DNA of 64,000 bases from contig CASDXO010000011.1 of the NCBI GenBank assembly GCA_949285135.1, forward strand, positions 1 to 64,000, written 5' to 3'. Of the stretch, positions 54,885 through 63,741 are shown one piece after another. This DNA comes from an uncultured Phascolarctobacterium sp. GTDB lineage: Bacteria > Bacillota > Negativicutes > Acidaminococcales > Acidaminococcaceae. Under the pieces are notes generated by a model. That model saw only the letters and a program-made list of their open reading frames with translations. It did not search any database and was not told the DNA's origin. A program made the translations under genes and the position numbers. Position 1 is the first letter of the stretch; the number at the start of each line of letters is the position of its first letter.

Positions 54885-54927
54885 AAAAATAACCTCTGTT
54901 CTTTTGTGGAATAGGGGTTATTTTTTT
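54885..54927 (+). terminator. Terminator of the deoC-walJ-htrA-rlmH operon
   Basis: Stem AAAATAACCTCT / AGGGGTTATTTT with a 15-nt loop and T7. Confidence 0.82.
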
Positions 54928-55034
54928 AATATGATTTTAATGCAGGAAAAAAGTATGTGCGTCATAAAACAGTAGTATTTGCCTTGATATGATATAATAA
55001 ACAATATATCTATGAAGGAAGCAGGCTTTTTGTT

Positions 55035-56930
55035 ATGATTTTAAGCGCAGAAAATATGTCCCGCAGTTATGGGGACAGAGTTTTGTTTGAAAATATCAGC
55101 TTTAATATAGAAGAAGGCGACAAAATAGGCGTTATCGGCGTCAACGGCACGGGTAAAAGCACGCTGCTGAAAATGATTGCAGCTGGTGAAAGCGGCGGCG
55201 GTAAGCTGACTATCCCGGGCGGTGTGGTACTGGAATATCTGCCACAGGACCCACCTTTTGAAGCGGAAGCGACAGTTTTGGAGCAGGTTTTCAAGGACGA
55301 TTCGCCGCTTATGGTGCTGTTGCGCCGGTATGAAACGGCGGTAGAGGCGGTAGCTGCCGAGCCTGAAAATGACAGGCTGCAGAAACAGCTTCTGGAGCTG
55401 CAGCAGGAGATGGATAATAAGTACGCCTGGCAGCTGGAAAGCGAAGCCAAGGCAGTTTTGACGCAGCTGGGTATTACCGATTTACAGCAGAAAATGGGCG
55501 AGCTTAGCGGCGGGCAGCGCAAGCGAGTGGCTTTGGCAGGCGTCCTGGTGCGACCTTCCGACCTGCTGATTTTGGACGAGCCTACCAACCATATGGATAA
55601 CGCGACGGTAGCCTGGCTGGAACAGCAGCTGCTGAAACGCAAGGGCGCGCTGCTTATGGTTACCCATGACCGTTATTTCTTTGACAGGGTGGTCAACCGC
55701 ACGCTGGAAATTGATAACAGCAAGGGCTATCTTTATACGGGCGATTACAGCCTGTTCCTGCAAAAGCGTGAAGAACGCCGCATTGCCGAAGCGTCTGCGG
55801 CGCAAAAACTGCGCAATATCTATCGCCGGGAACTGGCATGGATCAGCCGCGGGGCGGAAGCGCGCCGTACCAAGAAAAAAGACCGTGTGGAACGCTTTGT
55901 CCAGATTGAGGCAGAAGTAAAGAACGTGCAGACGGAAGCCAGTCTGGAAATGTCCTCAGTGGCCAGCCGTCTGGGTAAGACTGTTATCGAGCTGGACAAG
56001 GTGAGCATGGTCTATAACGGTATTGACTATATCAGGGATTTCAGCTATATCCTGCTGCGCAACGACAGAGTAGGTATTGTTGGACCTAACGGTGCGGGCA
56101 AGTCTACTTTGATGGATATTATTGCCGGACGTCTTGCGCCCACCGGCGGCAGCATTACCGTGGGGCAAACCGTTAAGATAGGCTATTTTTCCCAGCACAG
56201 CGAATTTCCTGACAGCAGTCAGAAGGTGCTGGAATATATTAAAGAAGCAAATAATTATATTGAAACTGCCGATGGCAGCCGCATCAGTGCAGCGCAGATG
56301 CTGGAGCGTTTCCTGTTTCCGCCGGAGCTGCAATGGGTGCCGGTCAATAAGCTGAGCGGCGGCGAAAAGCGCCGTCTGTATCTGCTGCGGGTGTTGATGA
56401 CAGCGCCCAATGTACTGCTTTTGGATGAACCGACCAATGATCTGGATATTCCGACGTTGTCTGTTTTGGAGGATTATCTGGACAGCTTTGCCGGAGCGGT
56501 AATTGCTGTTTCCCATGACCGTTATTTTCTGGACAGGTTTGCCAATAAGATTTTTGCTTTGCAGCCGGGCGGTACGCTGCGTCAGTTTGTGGGCGGCTAC
56601 AGTGATTACGAAAATACGCTGACGCAGGAAGCGGCGCAGCTGGTGGCGGAGGAAAAACCCAAAGAGGCAGCAGTAAAGGAAACAGCGCCGAAAAATACCA
56701 AAAAGAAAATGACCTACAGCGAAAGACTGGAGCTGGAAAATATAGACCAGGAAATTGCCCGCACGGAAGCGGAGCTCAAGATGCTGGGTATGGAAATTAA
56801 CAGCTGCGGCAGTGATTTTGTGCGACTGGGCGAGCTGACCAAAGAGCAGGAGGCGGCGCAGCAGAAATTAGATGCGCTGGTAGACCGCTGGGCTTATTTG
56901 TCAGAGCTTGCTGAGGAGGAAGAATGCTGA
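55035..56930 (+). CDS. ABC-F family ATPase (Uup-like)
   Basis: A 631-residue protein of two ABC domains: GVNGTGKST, LSGGQRKRV and LDEPTNHMD in the first; GPNGAGKST, LSGGEKRRL and LDEPTNDLD in the second. A basic linker separates them, and a C-terminal coiled-coil (TYSERLELENIDQEIARTEA onward) follows, as in Uup. No membrane segment. Uup-type proteins act on ribosomes or branched DNA. ATG follows GAAGGAAG. The MATE gene overlaps its stop. Confidence 0.92.
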   Translation: MILSAENMSRSYGDRVLFENISFNIEEGDKIGVIGVNGTGKSTLLKMIAAGESGGGKLTIPGGVVLEYLPQDPPFEAEATVLEQVFKDDSPLMVLLRRYETAVEAVAAEPENDRLQKQLLELQQEMDNKYAWQLESEAKAVLTQLGITDLQQKMGELSGGQRKRVALAGVLVRPSDLLILDEPTNHMDNATVAWLEQQLLKRKGALLMVTHDRYFFDRVVNRTLEIDNSKGYLYTGDYSLFLQKREERRIAEASAAQKLRNIYRRELAWISRGAEARRTKKKDRVERFVQIEAEVKNVQTEASLEMSSVASRLGKTVIELDKVSMVYNGIDYIRDFSYILLRNDRVGIVGPNGAGKSTLMDIIAGRLAPTGGSITVGQTVKIGYFSQHSEFPDSSQKVLEYIKEANNYIETADGSRISAAQMLERFLFPPELQWVPVNKLSGGEKRRLYLLRVLMTAPNVLLLDEPTNDLDIPTLSVLEDYLDSFAGAVIAVSHDRYFLDRFANKIFALQPGGTLRQFVGGYSDYENTLTQEAAQLVAEEKPKEAAVKETAPKNTKKKMTYSERLELENIDQEIARTEAELKMLGMEINSCGSDFVRLGELTKEQEAAQQKLDALVDRWAYLSELAEEEEC

Positions 56931-58279
56931 AACTATTGCAGAGCAGTCAGCAGGGCAGGTTGAAACGGCTGCTCAGTGTGATGCTGCCTATTATTGGCAC
57001 GCAGATTGCCACTATCGGCATGAACTTTTTTGACGCCAGTATGTCGGGGCAGGCCGGCGCTGTCGATTTGGCGGGCACCGCTATCGGCGGCAATATCTGG
57101 ATGCCGGTGCAGACGGGTATCAACGGCGTGCTGATGGCTGGGATGCCGCTGGTGGCACATCTTTTGGGTGCAGGTGAAAAGGATAAAATCAATGTTGTAG
57201 TGCGGCATGGGCTGCTGCTGGCTGTTGCCTTTGCCCTGCTGGTGATTATCGGCGGGATTATCGGCTTGCCGCTGCTTTTAACGCACATGGGACTGGCACC
57301 GGAGGTCTATCACGTCGCTATCTGGTATATGGCGGGCATAGGCTTTGGCGTGCTGCCCTTTTTCCTGGTAACTCCTTTGCGCTGTCTGGTAGATACCTTG
57401 GGATACACGGGGCTGACCATGAAGATTTATATGCTGGCGCTGCCCATCAATGCGGTGCTGAACTATGTGCTGATTTTCGGCAAGCTGGGACTGCCGCGGC
57501 TGGGCGGTATCGGTGCCGGTGTGGCTACGGGCATCACCTTCTGGCTGCTGTTGGGCATGTTTGCGCTGACGCTGAAAAAGGTGGACGCGTTCAGTGCCTA
57601 TCAGGTACTGGGGCTGACCCGTCCGCAGCGGGAAAGAGTACGGGAATATCTTACTATAGGTATTCCCATGGGTGTGTCCATCTTTATGGAGTCCAGTATC
57701 TTCGGTGTGGTAGCACTTTTTGTAGCCAAGTTCGGTACCAACGTTATTGCGGCGCATCAGGCTGCACTGAATTTTTCTTCGCTGATTTATATGGTGCCAT
57801 TGAGTTTTTCGCTGGCACTGACCATCGTCATCGGCGTGGAGGCCGGAGCGAAAAGATGGCAGTCGGCACGGGATTATACGGTGCTGGGACTGGAGCTGAG
57901 CCTGCTATGCGCTTTTGTTTATATTTTTGGCGAATATTTTAACCGCCAATTAATTGCCAGAATTTACAGTAGTAATGCAGAAATCCTGTCGCTGACGGTG
58001 CATTTTCTGCTTTATGCGGTGCTGTGGCAGTTTTTTGACGCGGTAGCGGCGCCTATTCAGGGCGTACTGCGCGGGTATAAGGACGTGAATGCTACTTTCT
58101 GGTCGGGGATGCTTGCCTACTGGGGCATCTGTCTGCCGTTTGGTATCTTTTTTGATTTCGTGCTGGCACACGGACCCTTTGCTTACTGGCAGAGCCTTGT
58201 GATTGGCGTGGCGTTCAGTGCAGCCTTTTTGAGCTGCCGTCTGCTGTGGCTGCAGAAAAAGCTGCGGCGTACTGCATAG
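56924..58279 (+). CDS. MATE family efflux transporter
   Basis: A 451-residue protein with twelve helices and MATE features: PIIGTQIATIGMNFFDASMSGQ in helix 1 and repeated VPLSFSLALTIVIGVEAGA-like segments. It exports cationic compounds with Na+ or H+. ATG 56924 follows GAGGAGG inside the end of the ABC-F gene (7-bp overlap), implying coupling. The substrate is unknown. Confidence 0.92.
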   Translation: MLKLLQSSQQGRLKRLLSVMLPIIGTQIATIGMNFFDASMSGQAGAVDLAGTAIGGNIWMPVQTGINGVLMAGMPLVAHLLGAGEKDKINVVVRHGLLLAVAFALLVIIGGIIGLPLLLTHMGLAPEVYHVAIWYMAGIGFGVLPFFLVTPLRCLVDTLGYTGLTMKIYMLALPINAVLNYVLIFGKLGLPRLGGIGAGVATGITFWLLLGMFALTLKKVDAFSAYQVLGLTRPQRERVREYLTIGIPMGVSIFMESSIFGVVALFVAKFGTNVIAAHQAALNFSSLIYMVPLSFSLALTIVIGVEAGAKRWQSARDYTVLGLELSLLCAFVYIFGEYFNRQLIARIYSSNAEILSLTVHFLLYAVLWQFFDAVAAPIQGVLRGYKDVNATFWSGMLAYWGICLPFGIFFDFVLAHGPFAYWQSLVIGVAFSAAFLSCRLLWLQKKLRRTA

Positions 58280-58297
58280 AAGCGGCGGGTGATACGG

Positions 58298-59044
58298 ATG
58301 GAAGGGAACATTACCGGCAGGCTGCCGTTGCTGGATGCGCTGCGCGGCTTTGCCATTATCAACGTTGTTATCTATCATTTTTTATACGATATATATGTGA
58401 TTTATGATATTATGCCCGAGTGGCCTGATTTATTATCTGTCAGTCTCTGGCAGCGTACCGGCTGCAGTCTGTTTGTACTGCTGGCGGGAATGGCGCTGCA
58501 TCTGGGCAGACATACGCTGCGGCATGGTTTGGCGCTTAGTGTGTTAGGTCTGGTAATTACGCTGGCAACTCATTGGCTGCTGCCGAGTGAAGCTATTTAT
58601 TACGGTATTCTGACTTTTTTTGGCTGTGCCATGCTTACAGGTTGGCTGCTGCGTCCGCTGCTTGGCAGGATTACGCCGGCAGGCGGGCTGATCTTCTGCG
58701 TTTTGGGATATTTATGTACGCAGGACATCAGCAGCGGCTGGGTTGAAATAGCAGGGGAAAGATTATGGCAGTGGCCGCAGGTGCTGTACGATGACAGACT
58801 GGCAATACTGGGCTTTCACAGCAGTACCTTTGCTTCGGCTGATTATGTGCCGCTTTTGCCGCATATTTTTGTCTTTCTGGGCGGCTGGTTTCTGTATGCC
58901 TGGCTGGAACGCGCAGGCAGGCTGCACTGGCTTACGTATGGTGAGCTGAAAATTTTTACATTGCCCGGCAGACACAGCCTCCTGATTTATCTGGTGCATC
59001 AGCCGCTGCTGCTGGGAGTGTGCAGGGTTGTGTTTGGCTGCTGA
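58298..59044 (+). CDS. DUF1624/heparan-alpha-glucosaminide acetyltransferase-like membrane protein
   Basis: A 248-residue protein (ATG 58298; GTG 58289 possible) with about seven helices. The opening LLDALRGFAIINVVIYHFLYD near residue 9 is the DUF1624/HGSNAT-catalytic pattern, where His passes an acyl group across the membrane. It could acylate cell-surface sugars. It follows the MATE gene by 18 bp. Confidence 0.82.
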   Translation: MEGNITGRLPLLDALRGFAIINVVIYHFLYDIYVIYDIMPEWPDLLSVSLWQRTGCSLFVLLAGMALHLGRHTLRHGLALSVLGLVITLATHWLLPSEAIYYGILTFFGCAMLTGWLLRPLLGRITPAGGLIFCVLGYLCTQDISSGWVEIAGERLWQWPQVLYDDRLAILGFHSSTFASADYVPLLPHIFVFLGGWFLYAWLERAGRLHWLTYGELKIFTLPGRHSLLIYLVHQPLLLGVCRVVFGC

Positions 59045-59047
59045 AAT

Positions 59048-59076
59048 AAAAAAGCACACATAGTGTGCTTTTTTTA
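59048..59076. terminator. Terminator after the DUF1624 gene
   Basis: Stem AAAAAAGCACAC / GTGTGCTTTTTT with loop ATA, symmetric in A and T. Confidence 0.85.
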
Positions 59077-59128
59077 TTTCAGTAATTTTCATGCTTTGCA
59101 GGCATATTGCGTAATTAAAGATAAGTAT

Positions 59129-59157
59129 TTGCTGAAATTATCCGGCGGCAGTACAAT
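59129..59157 (+). promoter_or_regulatory. Promoter of the third iron-sulfur flavoprotein gene
   Basis: TTGCTG (59129-59134), 17-bp spacer, TACAAT (59152-59157). Confidence 0.65.
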
Positions 59158-59160
59158 AAA

Positions 59161-59214
59161 GACAGAAACAAAGCTGCCGGGCTGGTATATTTAGCTTCTG
59201 TCCGGCCGAGGAGG
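59161..59214 (+). promoter_or_regulatory. Structured leader before the flavoprotein gene
   Basis: GACAGA and AAGCT (59161-59175) can pair with AGCTT and TCTGTC (59193-59202). The loop element GCCGG (59176-59180) can pair with CCGGC (59202-59206), directly before the GAGGAGG ribosome site. This gives a possible pseudoknot or two competing folds. I match it to no known riboswitch. Confidence 0.4.
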
Positions 59215-59222
59215 AGAAGAAT

Positions 59223-59765
59223 ATGAGTAAGAAGATTGTCGTTATTGCTGCCAGTCCGCGTAAGCAGGGAAATTCTGCTGCATTGGCGCAGGCTTTCAGT
59301 AAGGGCGCGCAGGCGGGAGGACATGAAGTGCAGTATATTGAACTGGCAGATAAAGACCTGAAATTCTGCCGCGGCTGTCTGGCGTGTCAGGCAACAGGCC
59401 GCTGCGTTATTAAAGACGATATGGCAGAGCTGCTGCCCGTGCTGCAGCAGGCTGATGCAGTAGCTTTTGCTTCGCCGGTATATTATTACAGCATCTGCGG
59501 ACAGCTGAAAACTTTTCTTGACCGCAGCAATCCGCTGTTCACGGCAGAATACGCTTTCCGCGCTATTTATGTACTGCTGACGGCGGCGGAGAATGAAGCT
59601 TATACGCAGGAAGGTGCTTTAAAAGCTATTCAGGGCTGGATTGACTGTTATGAGCAGGCGCGCCTTGCGGGTTCTGTTTTTGCCGGCGGGGTAACGGCAG
59701 TGGGTGAGATTGCCGGACATCCGGCGCTGCAGCAGGCGTATGAGCTTGGTAAGAACATCAAATAA
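59223..59765 (+). CDS. Iron-sulfur flavoprotein, third paralogue
   Basis: A 180-residue flavodoxin-fold protein with ASPRKQGNSAA (FMN loop), FCRGCLACQATGRC (C-x2-C-x2-C-x5-C near residue 49-61) and SPVYYYSICGQLKTFLDR. It shares the Isf-type cysteine spacing with the two paralogues at 13.7 and 14.2 kb. No signal peptide. ATG follows GAGGAGGAGAAG. Probable NAD(P)H or ferredoxin-linked reductase with FMN; substrate unknown. Confidence 0.86.
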   Translation: MSKKIVVIAASPRKQGNSAALAQAFSKGAQAGGHEVQYIELADKDLKFCRGCLACQATGRCVIKDDMAELLPVLQQADAVAFASPVYYYSICGQLKTFLDRSNPLFTAEYAFRAIYVLLTAAENEAYTQEGALKAIQGWIDCYEQARLAGSVFAGGVTAVGEIAGHPALQQAYELGKNIK

Positions 59766-59780
59766 AGCGAAAAATGCAAG

Positions 59781-59817
59781 AAAAAAGAGGTTCAGTAGTA
59801 ACTGAACCTCTTTTTAT
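59781..59817. terminator. Bidirectional terminator
   Basis: Stem AAAGAGGTTCAGT / ACTGAACCTCTTT with loop AGTA between the flavoprotein gene and the convergent serine operon. Confidence 0.9.
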
Positions 59818-59832
59818 TGTTATATGTATGGC

Positions 59833-60477
59833 TTACAGTCCGGCCTGCTCAATGCCGCTGAACAAAAAGCCCATGTGGTTGACGGAATTTAACAGGACGA
59901 GACGCCAGGTGCCCTCGTTGTATTCCATGACATTGATGCAGGTGTTGTCCTGCTTAATCTGCCAGAAATGTTCCATGCCCAGTCCCAGCAAATCACAGAT
60001 GATGGCTTTGTTGACAGCGTCATGGGCAGCGACAAGAACGGTTTTACCCTCGTATTGCTGTGCGTACTCATCAAAGGCTGCGCGTACGCGGCGGCGTACG
60101 TCTTCCAGACATTCACCGCCCTTGCCGGGCATCTGTACCAGATGTGGCGCAGTATGCCACTGCTCAAATTCTTGCGGATAGCGGGCGGCAATATCGGGCG
60201 CCAGTACGCCCTCCCAGTCGCCATGGTTGATTTCAGTCAGCCGTGCGTCTGTGGCAACGGGCAGCTGATGCAAGTCAGCGCAGAATTTGCAGGTCTGGTA
60301 AGAGCGCTGCAGCGGACTGGAGATGCAGACGTCCAGCGGCACGTCTTTCAGTCCCTGCGCCAGCAGATGTCCCTGCTCCAGACCCCGGGGGCTGAGCGGA
60401 GTATCTTCCTGTCCCTGGTAGCGTCCTTCGATGTTCCAGGTGGTTTCGCCATGTCGTATCAGGATTATTCTAACCAT
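59833..60477 (-). CDS. Histidine phosphatase, probable phosphoserine phosphatase
   Basis: A 214-residue member of the phosphoglycerate-mutase-like family: catalytic RHGETTWN (His near residue 9), the LSPRGLEQGHLLA segment and the second His in VAAHDAVNKAI (near 151). It is the third gene of a T-box-controlled serC-serA operon, one base after serA. Metal-independent phosphoserine phosphatases of this family are known, for example in Hydrogenobacter, so I infer it performs the final step of serine synthesis. A cobalamin-pathway phosphatase is the alternative. Confidence 0.85.
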   Translation of the reverse strand: MVRIILIRHGETTWNIEGRYQGQEDTPLSPRGLEQGHLLAQGLKDVPLDVCISSPLQRSYQTCKFCADLHQLPVATDARLTEINHGDWEGVLAPDIAARYPQEFEQWHTAPHLVQMPGKGGECLEDVRRRVRAAFDEYAQQYEGKTVLVAAHDAVNKAIICDLLGLGMEHFWQIKQDNTCINVMEYNEGTWRLVLLNSVNHMGFLFSGIEQAGL

Positions 60478-60478
60478 A

Positions 60479-62071
60479 TCAGCCCTCGCAGTTAATGAGT
60501 TTTACATCCAGAATGCCGTCTACACCGCGCAGCTGCAGCATGATGTCGTTAGGAATATCGTTGCCTACGGCGATAGCCATGATATTAGTATCTTTTACCG
60601 GGGTACTGCCAACCTGCATGCCGTTGATGTTGATGCCGGCGTTGCCGAGGATGGTAGCCATCTGACCGATCATGTTGGGCTTGTTGGCGTGCGGAGCCAG
60701 CAGCAGGTAGCCTTCGGGTTTGAAGTCTACTTTGTACTGGTCGATTTCAACAATCTTGGGCTCCTTGCCGTCAAAGAGAGTACCTACCAGTTTATGAGTT
60801 GCTTTATTGGTAGTAATCTTGACAGTGATGGCAGTGGTGAAATAACCGGGTTTATGAGATTTGCTTTCCTTAACGTTCAGGTGACGTTTTTTAGCGATAC
60901 CGGGGGCGTTGACAAAGTTGACACTGTCCTGCAGGATGGGGTTCAGCAGGCCTTTGAGGAACGCTGTGGTCAGCGCCTGGGTTTCGGTTTCTGCCAGAAT
61001 GCCGGTGTATTCAACCTCGACTTCCTGTACGGGGCCTTCGGTCAGATAAATGCCGATCGTGCCCATGCGTTCTGCCAGACCAAAATAGGGCTGGATTACT
61101 GCGGCTACGCTCTTGGGAATGGGAGCCATATTGACAGCGGTCATAACCGGTTTGCCCTGCAGAGCGTCGATAACGCCGTAAGCTACGTCTACAGCAACGC
61201 CGATTTGCGCTTCAATGGTGGAAGCGCCCAGATGCGGAGTCTGCACTACGTTGAACATGCCCAGGAAGGGATTGTTTTCTGCAGTCAGCGGTTCTTCGGG
61301 ATAAACGTCGATGGCAGCGCCTGCTACCTTGCCGCTTTTGAGAGCGTCAGCCAGCGCCTGGGTATCTACGCAGCCGCCGCGGGCGCAGTTGACGATGCGC
61401 ACGCCGTCTTTCATCTTGGCGATAGTTTCGGCGTTGAGCATTTTTTCCGTTTCCTTGGTCAGCGGGGTGTGGATGGTAATATAGTCGGAGCGTTCCAGCA
61501 GGGTGTCAAGGTCGACCAGCTCTACGCCTACCTGATGGGCGCGTTCTTCGGTAATATAGGGGTCATAGCCGATGGTGGTCATTTCCATGGCCTGCATGCG
61601 TTTGGCTACGCGGCTGCCGATGCGGCCTACGCCGATGATGCCCAGAGTCTTGCCCTGTACCTGGATGCCATCAAAGCTCTTTCTGTCCCATTTGCCTGCC
61701 TGAATGGAAGCATGTGCCTGAGGGATGTGTCTGGTCATGGACATCATCATGGCGATAGTGTGCTCGGTAGCGGCCATGGTATTGCCTTCGGGAGCGTTCA
61801 GTACCATGATGCCGCGGGCAGTTGCCGCCGGAATATCAATGTTGTCGACACCGACACCGGCGCGGCCGATGACTTTCAGGTTGGTAGCTGCTTCGATAAT
61901 GTCTTTGGTAACCTGGGTCTGGCTGCGGGTAACAAGTCCGTCATACTGGCCGATGCAGGCTTTCAGCTCTTCCGGGGGCATGTTGGTTTTTACATCTACA
62001 TCAAAATGCTGGCGCAGCAGGGCTACACCTTTTTCACTTACGTCGTCGCTTACTAATATTTTCATGGTCAT
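60479..62071 (-). CDS. serA: D-3-phosphoglycerate dehydrogenase
   Basis: A 530-residue enzyme of the long SerA type: NAD-binding GVGRIGSRVAKR (near residue 148), the catalytic Arg in NCARGG (near 233), Glu in YPEEPL and His in TPHLGAST (near 282), then the ASB domain (about 320-450) and C-terminal ACT domain that senses serine. It starts the serine pathway. ATG 62071 follows CGGAGGAAG. Cotranscribed with serC upstream. Confidence 0.96.
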   Translation of the reverse strand: MTMKILVSDDVSEKGVALLRQHFDVDVKTNMPPEELKACIGQYDGLVTRSQTQVTKDIIEAATNLKVIGRAGVGVDNIDIPAATARGIMVLNAPEGNTMAATEHTIAMMMSMTRHIPQAHASIQAGKWDRKSFDGIQVQGKTLGIIGVGRIGSRVAKRMQAMEMTTIGYDPYITEERAHQVGVELVDLDTLLERSDYITIHTPLTKETEKMLNAETIAKMKDGVRIVNCARGGCVDTQALADALKSGKVAGAAIDVYPEEPLTAENNPFLGMFNVVQTPHLGASTIEAQIGVAVDVAYGVIDALQGKPVMTAVNMAPIPKSVAAVIQPYFGLAERMGTIGIYLTEGPVQEVEVEYTGILAETETQALTTAFLKGLLNPILQDSVNFVNAPGIAKKRHLNVKESKSHKPGYFTTAITVKITTNKATHKLVGTLFDGKEPKIVEIDQYKVDFKPEGYLLLAPHANKPNMIGQMATILGNAGININGMQVGSTPVKDTNIMAIAVGNDIPNDIMLQLRGVDGILDVKLINCEG

Positions 62072-62104
62072 AATTTCTTCCTCCGTTTTCGTGATGATGT
62101 TTAT

Positions 62105-63181
62105 TTACTGATGTTGTTTTTGATAGTTACGCATAAATTCTGCCAAAGCGGTACATGCTTCCATGGGTACGGCGTTATAGGCAGAAGCGCGGCAGCCGCC
62201 TACCAGACGATGACCGCCGACGCCGATAAAGCCTGCGGCTTTGGCGGCAGCGACGAAGTCTTTTTCCAGCTCTTTATCAGCCAGGTTAAAGGTAATGTTC
62301 ATCCTGCTGCGGTATTCCTTGTCGGCATGGCCGATATAGAAGCCGTTGCTGCCATCGATAGCGTCGTAGATAACCTGTGCCTTGGCTGCATTATTGGCAG
62401 CTATTTTCGCAACTCCGCCCTGACGTTTAATCCAGTGCAGCGTTTTATTTACCATATAAATGCAGAATACCGGGGGTGTATTGTACAGGGAATCATTGTC
62501 AGCAAAGGTGCTGTATTTCAGCATGGTGGGTAAATCCTGCCTTGCTTTGGCCAGAAAGGCTTTTTTTGCGATAACGATGACTACGCCGGCAGGACCGAGA
62601 TTTTTCTGCGCGCCTGCATAGATAAGGTCAAAGTCTGCCACATTTACGGGACGGGACAGAATATCGCTGGACATATCACAGATTACCGGTACATCAAATT
62701 TTGGAAAAGCAGGGTATTCTGTGCCGTAAATAGTATTGTTAGCTGTTAAATGCACATAGCAGGTATTTTCCTCAATGGTAAATGCCTGCGGTATATAGCA
62801 GTGATTGCGGTCAGCGCTGCTTGCTGCTTCATAGGCTTCGCCGAAGTATTTGGCTTCCGCCATGGCTTTTTTGGCCCACACACCTGTATTAACGTAGGCT
62901 GCTTTGCCGCCTTCGGTGAGGAAGTTGGCTGCCGTCATAAGGAACTGGGTGCTGCCGCCGCCCTGAATAAACATGATTTCATAATCGTCGGGGATCTCCA
63001 TCAGCTCACGCAGCAGGTCCTTTGTTTCCTGATGCAGGGCAGCGTACTCGGCACTGCGATGGCTCATTTCGATAATGCTCATCCCGGTATGTTTGTAATC
63101 GGTAAATTCTGCCTGCGCCTCCTGCAGTATTTCAAGCGGCATAGCAGAGGGCCCGGCATTAAAATTATAGGCTCTGGTCAT
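62105..63181 (-). CDS. serC: Phosphoserine aminotransferase
   Basis: A 358-residue PLP enzyme: NFNAGPSAMP start, GGGSTQFLM near residue 78, the PLP lysine in YAGAQKNLGPAG (near 193) and HRLVGGCRASAYNA at the end. It makes phosphoserine from 3-phosphohydroxypyruvate and glutamate. ATG 63181 follows AAAGGAG; the longer frame runs into the T-box terminator. First gene of the serine operon. Confidence 0.96.
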   Translation of the reverse strand: MTRAYNFNAGPSAMPLEILQEAQAEFTDYKHTGMSIIEMSHRSAEYAALHQETKDLLRELMEIPDDYEIMFIQGGGSTQFLMTAANFLTEGGKAAYVNTGVWAKKAMAEAKYFGEAYEAASSADRNHCYIPQAFTIEENTCYVHLTANNTIYGTEYPAFPKFDVPVICDMSSDILSRPVNVADFDLIYAGAQKNLGPAGVVIVIAKKAFLAKARQDLPTMLKYSTFADNDSLYNTPPVFCIYMVNKTLHWIKRQGGVAKIAANNAAKAQVIYDAIDGSNGFYIGHADKEYRSRMNITFNLADKELEKDFVAAAKAAGFIGVGGHRLVGGCRASAYNAVPMEACTALAEFMRNYQKQHQ

Positions 63182-63209
63182 GTGTAAATCTCCTTTGTAA
63201 ATAAAAATA

Positions 63210-63513
63210 GAGAAGTCGTCCCTTGGGACGAGCTTCTCTTCTCGCGGTACCACCCAAATTCGGCTGCAGCAAGGCGCATAGGGTAAAAAAATAAGCTCTC
63301 CATCCCCAATGGGACGAGAACCTTTCCCGCGTTGCCACCCAAATTGCCTACGGCCATCTTTAGTTCGCTGTATCGGGCGAGACCGTCAAATTCATCATTT
63401 GCCGCTCCAAAGCGGAACAGTTTTGCCTTGCTGCTGCCTTGCATCGACCGGCAGCTTTCTGAAAGCTGAGCAGACTGCTTCTTTATCATAGCGTTGCTTT
63501 ATAAAATTGATTG
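63210..63513 (-). promoter_or_regulatory. T-box leader with two antiterminator/terminator modules
   Basis: Read on the minus strand. Stem I near 63430-63490 carries the T-box distal pattern (GCCGGTCGATGCAAGGC). T-box 1 GGGTGGCAACGCGGG is at 63326-63340, followed by terminator 1 (about 63297-63322) and a T-run (63285-63291). T-box 2 GGGTGGTACCGCG is at 63243-63255, followed by terminator 2 (AGAGAAGC...CTTCTCT, 63210-63240) and T-rich sequence. Uncharged tRNA, by context tRNA-Ser, should switch on serC. The specifier triplet could not be placed with certainty. Confidence 0.88.
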
Positions 63514-63519
63514 TAGAAA

Positions 63520-63547
63520 ATTATATCACTAATTTACAGACAGTCAA
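63520..63547 (-). promoter_or_regulatory. Promoter of the serC-serA operon
   Basis: Minus strand TTGACT (63547-63542), 16-bp spacer, TATAAT (63525-63520) with TG before it. Start near 63513, giving a leader of about 330 nt. Confidence 0.8.
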
Positions 63548-63643
63548 GCAAAAAAAAATAAAAGTTATGTCAGCAAGAGTAAAATGGGAAATAGTGTACG
63601 GAATATTACATAAAATAAAAAATAACAATTTTCAGATTTTTGC

Positions 63644-63672
63644 TTGCCAGAGAGAGGAAAAACTGTTATGGT
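63644..63672 (+). promoter_or_regulatory. Possible promoter of the NSS transporter gene
   Basis: TTGCCA (63644-63649), 17-bp spacer, TATGGT (63667-63672), 69 bp before the start. Moderate match. Confidence 0.4.
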
Positions 63673-63741
63673 AATGATGTATATGCGGTGCATGGCATCG
63701 CTTGAAGCGCGGCAGGGCCGCAGGGTAGAAAGGAAGTTATC

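Noticed and set aside
60431-62056. Plus-strand open frame of 541 codons across serA
   Set aside because: It is antisense to an unmistakable serA, has no family resemblance and no ribosome site. Codon bias in the sense gene leaves the opposite frame free of stops.
63182-63253. N-terminal extension of serC into the leader
   Set aside because: The extra codons lie in terminator 2 of the T-box; ATG 63181 has the ribosome site and begins the conserved protein.
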